Assembly (NCBI GenBank): GCA_030544235.1
Contig: CM060478.1
Location: 2,076,227 to 2,140,226 of the forward strand
Direction: 5' to 3'
DNA from: Lepturacanthus savala
Taxonomy: Eukaryota > Chordata > Actinopteri > Scombriformes > Trichiuridae
Length of the DNA: 64,000 nt
Both the position numbers and the translations under genes were made by a program. A model generated the notes under the pieces. That model searched no databases. It was not told the DNA's origin and saw only the letters and a list, made by a program, of their open reading frames with translations. Each line of letters starts with the position of its first letter. Position 1 is the first letter of the stretch. This document shows positions 59,545 to 64,000 of the stretch, piece by piece.

Positions 59545-60300
59545 TGTTTTTCATTGAAATTGTAATAAATTGTTGAATTTTGGATCTTGACAGTAGAATG
59601 CCATGGCTGACGGTGTTAAATACCATTTTTTCAGGTCAAGAAACAAAATGTTACCTCATGCAAACATGCTTTGCATTTCCAATGAAATAACAATTTGCAG
59701 TTTTTGTGGAATATTTCGGTGGAAAAACCAAATTGGATGCAGTAGTTGACTGGTTTCCAGGTGGTCAACTAGCTCTACTGCAACAACCTTTCTCAAGTAT
59801 CTTAGACAGGAAAGAAAGAATAGAAATAAGATAGTTGCATATCAGATCACCTGCTTTGAAGACCTTTTTATAGTTAAATTAAGGAGCTGCTTTCTTTAAA
59901 TCTCTGCAATTTTTGATTCATTGTTTAAATTAAATTATTAATTAAATTCTACTGATGGAAAGTACATGTTTCATGCCCTACCCTTTATACTAAAGTTATA
60001 CACTTTTACTGCATAATTTGTTAAATTGTTGAAGAGTTTCCAGAAGGATGCATCGTGGCCTTTGGCATTTCCTATATTTTGTGCGTGGTATAAGGCTTTT
60101 ACTCTTTTTATCATTTCTTAGACTTTTGTAGATCATTTGATTAGTACTAAACCACAGTCAAGTTTGTGTCTTTTGTTTAGATTTCATGATTTTGTCATAT
60201 TTTGCTGTAATTTCAGTAATAATGGAGTTACACCGCATGTTATGAACTGTTCCCAATTAATGTTCCCTCGGTCATCTTTAAGTTTTTACCTGGTCAGGGT
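59545..60300 (-). mobile_element. Degenerate L2-like LINE reverse transcriptase remnant
   Basis: On the minus strand, broken frames give 'NKLCSKSVYNFSIKG' near 59990-60030 and 'ISILSFLSKILEK' near 59790-59830. Then come 'VDHLETSQLLHP', 'STKTANCYFI' near 59690-59710, and 'LFLDLKKW' followed by 'FNTVSHGI' near 59600-59645. These match the RT boxes PISNLPFLSKILEK, LVDHLE...LLHP, STETA and FLDLKKAFDTVNHxI of teleost LINEs, in the right order. Stops are frequent. Confidence 0.7.
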
Positions 60301-60421
60301 TCCTGAAAACTAACAAATAAACTATAGACGTGTTGTTTCCTGACAATTAAGAGTCATATCATGGTCGTCAAACCAGTTTATAATAACCAGTTTTGTAATT
60401 TGTTCTTTTAAATTCTTTGTC

Positions 60422-60665
60422 AAGGTTATGTTTTTGCTGGTGTTCGTCTTTTTGTTAGCAAGAAAAAAAGCAATAAACCCAAAAAGTCTTGGCTGGATTT
60501 TCATCAAATTATCAGCAAATGTTGGGAATGGTATCATAAACGGGATTAAATTTTGGTAATGATCTGGAAAAAATCCTGGTTTCTGGATAACTTAGATTTT
60601 TTGTTGTTGTTGGTACTATTGCGGTAAATGGGCCTTCAAACAGGCACCACCTGGAGGTGAGATCT
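60422..60665 (+). repeat. 'GAGGTTATG' family repeat
   Basis: It runs from AAGGTTATGTTTTTGCTGG through 'GGGAATGGTATCATAAACGG' and 'AAATCCTGGTTTCTGGATAA' to 'CACCACCTGGAGGTGAGA', nearly full-length. It lies between two LINE remnants. Confidence 0.75.
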
Positions 60666-61029
60666 TGCACCTGCCCTCATTGACCCAAGTTTTGCATTTG
60701 TTTCTGGACTGGTTGTATTCAATAAATATAGGACAACAATACTGAGTCTCACAGTACTTTTCTCATTGGTAAATGTTTTATAAATGAGCATTTGACTGTT
60801 TCTAGTGATTCTTTTAGGTCCTTTAATCATCTGGATTTGGCAAATTGGCAAACAGTATAACTATTCTACCTAATTCCAGTTCAGGCAGTCCAAATGTGGC
60901 TTAATTATTGCTAAAGACTAGAAATAAAGAAAAAGGTCAGACAGAGATTGATGCACTGATTGATGCAGTGTTGGCAGCAATGAGGTTATTGACTGAGTTA
61001 AAGAGGAAACTGAGTTTATGACGAACATC

Positions 61030-61445
61030 TCAATTTACCAGTTTTGGATCAGTTTATCAGTCTGTGCTCCAACTCTCACCTATGGTCTTGACTTTTGCGC
61101 AGTAACAGAACGAATTTTATAATTGATACAAGTGGCTAAAGTTAGCTTCTCAGACAGGGTGAAGAGCTCAGTGTAGAACTGCTGCTCTTTCATTTGCATG
61201 AAGCCAGCTGAGGTGGGTTCGGGCATTTGACCAGGATGCCTCCTGGATGCCTCCTTTTAGAGGTTTTCCAGGGGATGCCCAAATGGAGAGAGACCACATC
61301 GGAGGGATTATGTATTCCACATGGTCTGGGAACACCACAGGATCCCCTAGGAAGAGCAGGAGGATGCAGCCAAGGAGAGCGGCGGGCTGCCTGACTCGTC
61401 CCGCTGTCAGTGCTGAGGATGCAGCGATTAACAGATTTCACTATG
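61030..61445 (+). mobile_element. LINE ORF2 C-terminal and 3' end remnant
   Basis: The segment matches phrase by phrase the very common teleost LINE 3' part. It has 'CCAACTCTCACCTATGGTC' (the PTLTYGH motif), 'GTAACAGAACGAATTTTATA' (VTERTR), 'GACAGGGTGAAGAGCTC' (DRVRSS), 'AGGTGGGTTCGGGCATTTG' (RWFGH), and 'AGGATGCCTCCTGGATGCC', 'TTTTAGAGGTTTTCCAGGGG' and 'GGGAACACCACAGGATCCCC'. One frame stays open for 85 codons (61247-61504) by chance. This is a dead fragment. Confidence 0.8.
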
Positions 61446-62239
61446 AACCATGCCGTCTGCAGGCGGAACCAAAACAAACCCGCTGCACCAGCTTAAAATG
61501 CTGAAACGAGTTCAGGCACGCAGTGTTACACATGCTGTCACTCCCTTTAATTAGGTTGGAGGGCAGCACCATTAGCTAAAGGAAACAAGACGTGTTCTGA
61601 AAATAGGTGAGAGGTACAACACTGAAGCATTGTAATAACTGAATTGTCAGTGTGGGAGTATTTTTAGATGCATGAAGAACAGACGGGGGTTGTTCAAGAA
61701 GAGTTATTTAGAGCTATTTGTAAAATGTCACTGCTAAACTCAACACCTCAACATAATGCAACGACTTATCCATGCAAGCTGAAGTCACTAAGTCACTAAC
61801 TTTAAAAAATGACTTAAAGAAACGCTGAGTTGGTCGTGAATTATATCTTTCAATTAACAAAGTTGTGATTAGTGAAGAGTTTTAGTTCATTGCAATGGAA
61901 CATAATGACAAATGATAAAAAATGAACACTCAGTAGAAGTGTATGTAACTCCCTAAAGACTCGTGTGACCATTTACGTGGTATAACCCTAAAAACCTGGT
62001 ACCAGATAGTTTAACTCTCCTAAAAAGGAGAACAAGTACAAGAATTAACGTAAACTGTACAAAAACTAATATAAACAAAGTGTCAAATGTTTAAAAAATG
62101 GTACAAATGGATTTAAATGACATTAAACCAACATGATGAATGGTTTTAAAACTGTATTTTAATAAGTTTTTGACTTTCTCATCTTGCCAAACATTATTTG
62201 TTCCTGACCCTTATACACCTCATCATCATCATATCAAAA

Positions 62240-62660
62240 TGATTAGATTAGATTAGATTAGTCAGGACTTTATTGATCCTTTGGAAGGTTCTTCAGGGAA
62301 ATTGAAGTTCCAACACATCACATACATCACTGTTATTAAACTATAGACACACAAATACCAACAGAGAAAATAAATATATAACAAAAATAAAAGTAAATCC
62401 CTATACACACCTTGTTATTGCTACAGATAAAATACATTTATAGTATATATAGTATATATTATAGTAGATATAAGGTATATATTAAGATATTAAATAGAAA
62501 TGATAATATATATAATAAAGATAATATTGAAAAAAGAAAAATGTAATATTCTACATGACTAGAAGTTATATATAGTAGGAGTATATATATATATATAGAC
62601 ATACATACATGCATATATACTCTACAATATAAACAATATAAACTAAAATATAATTATTGC
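62240..62660 (-). mobile_element. Rex1/CR1-like LINE 3' end, reverse orientation
   Basis: TGATTAGATTAGATTAG, then 'AGGACTTTATTGATCCTTTG' and 'GAAGGTTCTTCAGGGAAATTG', followed by CTATAGACACACAAAT, closely match the copy at 31710-32110. The interior is TA-rich, with a (TA) run near 62585-62597 followed by CATACATACATG. Confidence 0.65.
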
Positions 62661-63064
62661 ATTAAAATTAACTTCTACTTATTCCCTCCTATTGGGAGGA
62701 AAACGTTATTGACCATTATTTGTCACTGACCCTGATTCAAATTCAACACAGACACGTCGCGGTGCCGTTATCCAACGTGTTAACTTATTAATTATTAAAG
62801 AGACAAGCTAAATAAAAAAACCATCCAGTTACAAAGCGCTGGTATATAGAGCAGATATTCCTCCTTTCCCTCCCTGCAGTCTGCCTGCCATCAGCTGCAG
62901 TATTGCTAATACGTGAGAGGCTCTGGTGAGGTTCAGTGGGTTCATTACGGTAGACCAGAGTATGTCAGCTCTCGTGGGGAAGAAGACTTGGACAGCGAGA
63001 GTGTAGAGGTCGGCGGTGGATTGTGATTGCGGCCAGAGCAGTGAAGGCCGAGACTGAACAGATT

Positions 63065-63126
63065 CAGCCCCCTTCGTGCACGCTCACGTGCACGCACGCG
63101 CACGCACGCACACACACACACACACC
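63065..63126. repeat. (CA)n and CACG-rich microsatellite
   Basis: The sequence passes from 'GTGCACGCTCACGTGCACG' through CGCACGCACG units into (CA)n. It is an ordinary simple repeat, adjacent to a less AT-rich stretch at about 62830-63060. Confidence 0.9.
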
Positions 63127-63875
63127 CAAATCACTCCCTCAACCCTGACTCACCGATCTGTTTATGTAGAAATGAGTAAAATCTCCTCTCTGATATTTAA
63201 GACTAGCAGGCTCTTGTAACCATTCCTTGGACGCCCTCCAAGCTCTTCTCTTACTTTTTTCATTTCACGGCGCGGCCGCTGCCAACAACACACGGCCGTG
63301 CCAGATATTTTGTTGAGACTGGAATGAGATCTTATGTTTATAACCTTTCTCTTGCCATTACTATTCTCTCTGTCTCGTTGCTCAGGTTTGAAGCTCTTTG
63401 TTATTGTGATATTTAGGACTCAGGTTTTATAGAAGTAGTTGTTAATCTGGTGCAATCGCTATCGAGTACATTCTGTACAACGAGCACTGAAATCTCTCAT
63501 GACGAAAAAAATTCTCTCCATCACTGAGATGAACAGTGTCGACCTGGACGCGGACACAACCCAACAGTTTCTCCCTACAATTTCTTAGGAAAAAACAGAT
63601 GAAGTCAAAAAGTACTGGATGAAAAATCGGTGCAGGTAAACCTGTACCAGATGTAGACAGAAATCATGGAGTTGGAAAGGAAGTGTCAGAGATAGAGGGA
63701 TATGTAGTGTGGTTTGTAAAAGTTATAACTCTGTGATCCCAAAATATATATATAACAATATCAAATATAACCTTCATGTTGACCAGCATCAGTAAATCTG
63801 ACCACTGTGATCCTTTTTATATCGACTCGTTTTGGTCTATTTGTAATTTTCTTCTGTTTGACCAGTGAAACAGAT

Positions 63876-64000
63876 TCATTACCGTTCGAAAGTTTGAGGT
63901 CACTTAGAAATGTCCTTATTTTGCTTTTTTCAATAAAGATAACTTTAAACTAACCAGAAATCCACTCTATACATTGACTATTCTAGCTGCTAATGTCTGG
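63876..64000 (+). mobile_element. Tc1/mariner-derived element E (cut by the window end)
   Basis: ACCGTTCGAAAGTTTGAGG, 'TCACTTAGAAATGTCCTTAT', 'TTCAATAAAGATAACTTTAA' and 'TGACTATTCTAGCTGCTAAT' follow the left arm of the same Tc1-like family as elements A to D. About 18 bp of the arm ('TTGCTAATGTGGTAAA') is missing before the last phrase. Whether the transposase survives cannot be seen. Confidence 0.8.

Larger units (their letters stand above)
43272..64000 (+). other. ltbp1 intron 3, 5' part (more than 20.7 kb)
   Basis: The intron opens with the GTGAGT donor and continues to the window end. I looked for Cys-rich LTBP exons with matching phase and acceptor and found none. Besides listed repeats I see nothing recognisable in 44530-45630, 46780-48380, 51000-51580, 51850-52900, 53660-55280, 55500-56590, 57260-57900, 60670-61030, 61450-62230 and 62670-63060. 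Segments 48950-49260, 50460-50960 and 53940-54150 look non-repetitive and could hold regulatory sequence. In mammals the short LTBP1 isoform starts from an internal promoter downstream of the long-form exons. Its counterpart is not recognised here. Confidence 0.75.

Noticed and set aside
61190..61504. Frames of 85 and 95 codons near 61.2-61.5 kb
   Set aside because: They fall in a degenerate LINE 3' part; they are accidental openings.
1..64000. CRISPR arrays, operons, riboswitches, prokaryotic mobile systems, tRNA or rRNA genes
   Set aside because: No regularly spaced repeats with unique spacers, no clustered long ORFs and no cloverleaf-like sequence beyond the SINE-like head at 9.6 kb. The DNA is eukaryotic and intron-rich.
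43272..64000. A fourth ltbp1 exon
   Set aside because: Scanning by eye found no Cys-rich segment of LTBP type with an acceptor and matching phase. A weak exon lacking cysteines could be missed, so this is absence of evidence only.

Overview
The window is vertebrate nuclear DNA, most likely from a ray-finned (teleost) fish. It is intron-rich and AT-rich, and it is crowded with repeats of types familiar from teleost genomes: Tc1/mariner-derived deletion elements, Rex1/CR1- and L2-like LINE remnants, and the 'TAATCGATTAAT...GTTGCAGCT' interspersed repeat. No bacterial, viral or CRISPR-like gene organisation is visible. Repeat family names here come from recognition by eye, not from a library search.

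I can support one protein-coding gene, on the + strand: the 5' part of ltbp1 (latent transforming growth factor beta binding protein 1), in its long (LTBP1L-type) form. Three coding exons join in phase. Exon 1 (coding part 12734-13119) carries the signal peptide, a basic N-terminal region and a Gln/Ala-rich tract. Exon 2 (23744-23814) and exon 3 (42944-43271) together encode the Cys-rich N-terminal module and the first EGF-like domain, followed by a Pro-rich linker. They give 261 complete codons plus two bases. The remaining roughly 80-85% of a typical LTBP1 (the TB/8-Cys domains and the EGF-like array) lies beyond position 64000.

Layout: 1-12300 is upstream intergenic DNA with transposon remnants, ending in an AT-rich block and two long TG tracts. 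12300-13140 is a GC/CpG-rich promoter, leader and exon 1, with a palindromic CRE, a TATA-like box and a short upstream ORF. 13120-23743 is intron 1. 23815-42943 is intron 2. From 43272 to the end is the 5' part of intron 3, with no further exon that I can recognise.

The rest is mainly mobile-element history: nested Tc1-derived elements, Tc1-derived elements that split older repeats, about ten copies of a 'GAGGTTATG...' repeat including a head-to-tail trio, a near-perfect hairpin element 40 bp after exon 3, local tandem duplications, and at least six degenerate LINE fragments. I found no convincing new biological system. The most useful observations are the gene identification, the pure CAG/GCG tract in exon 1, the promoter architecture, and the insertion relationships among the repeats.
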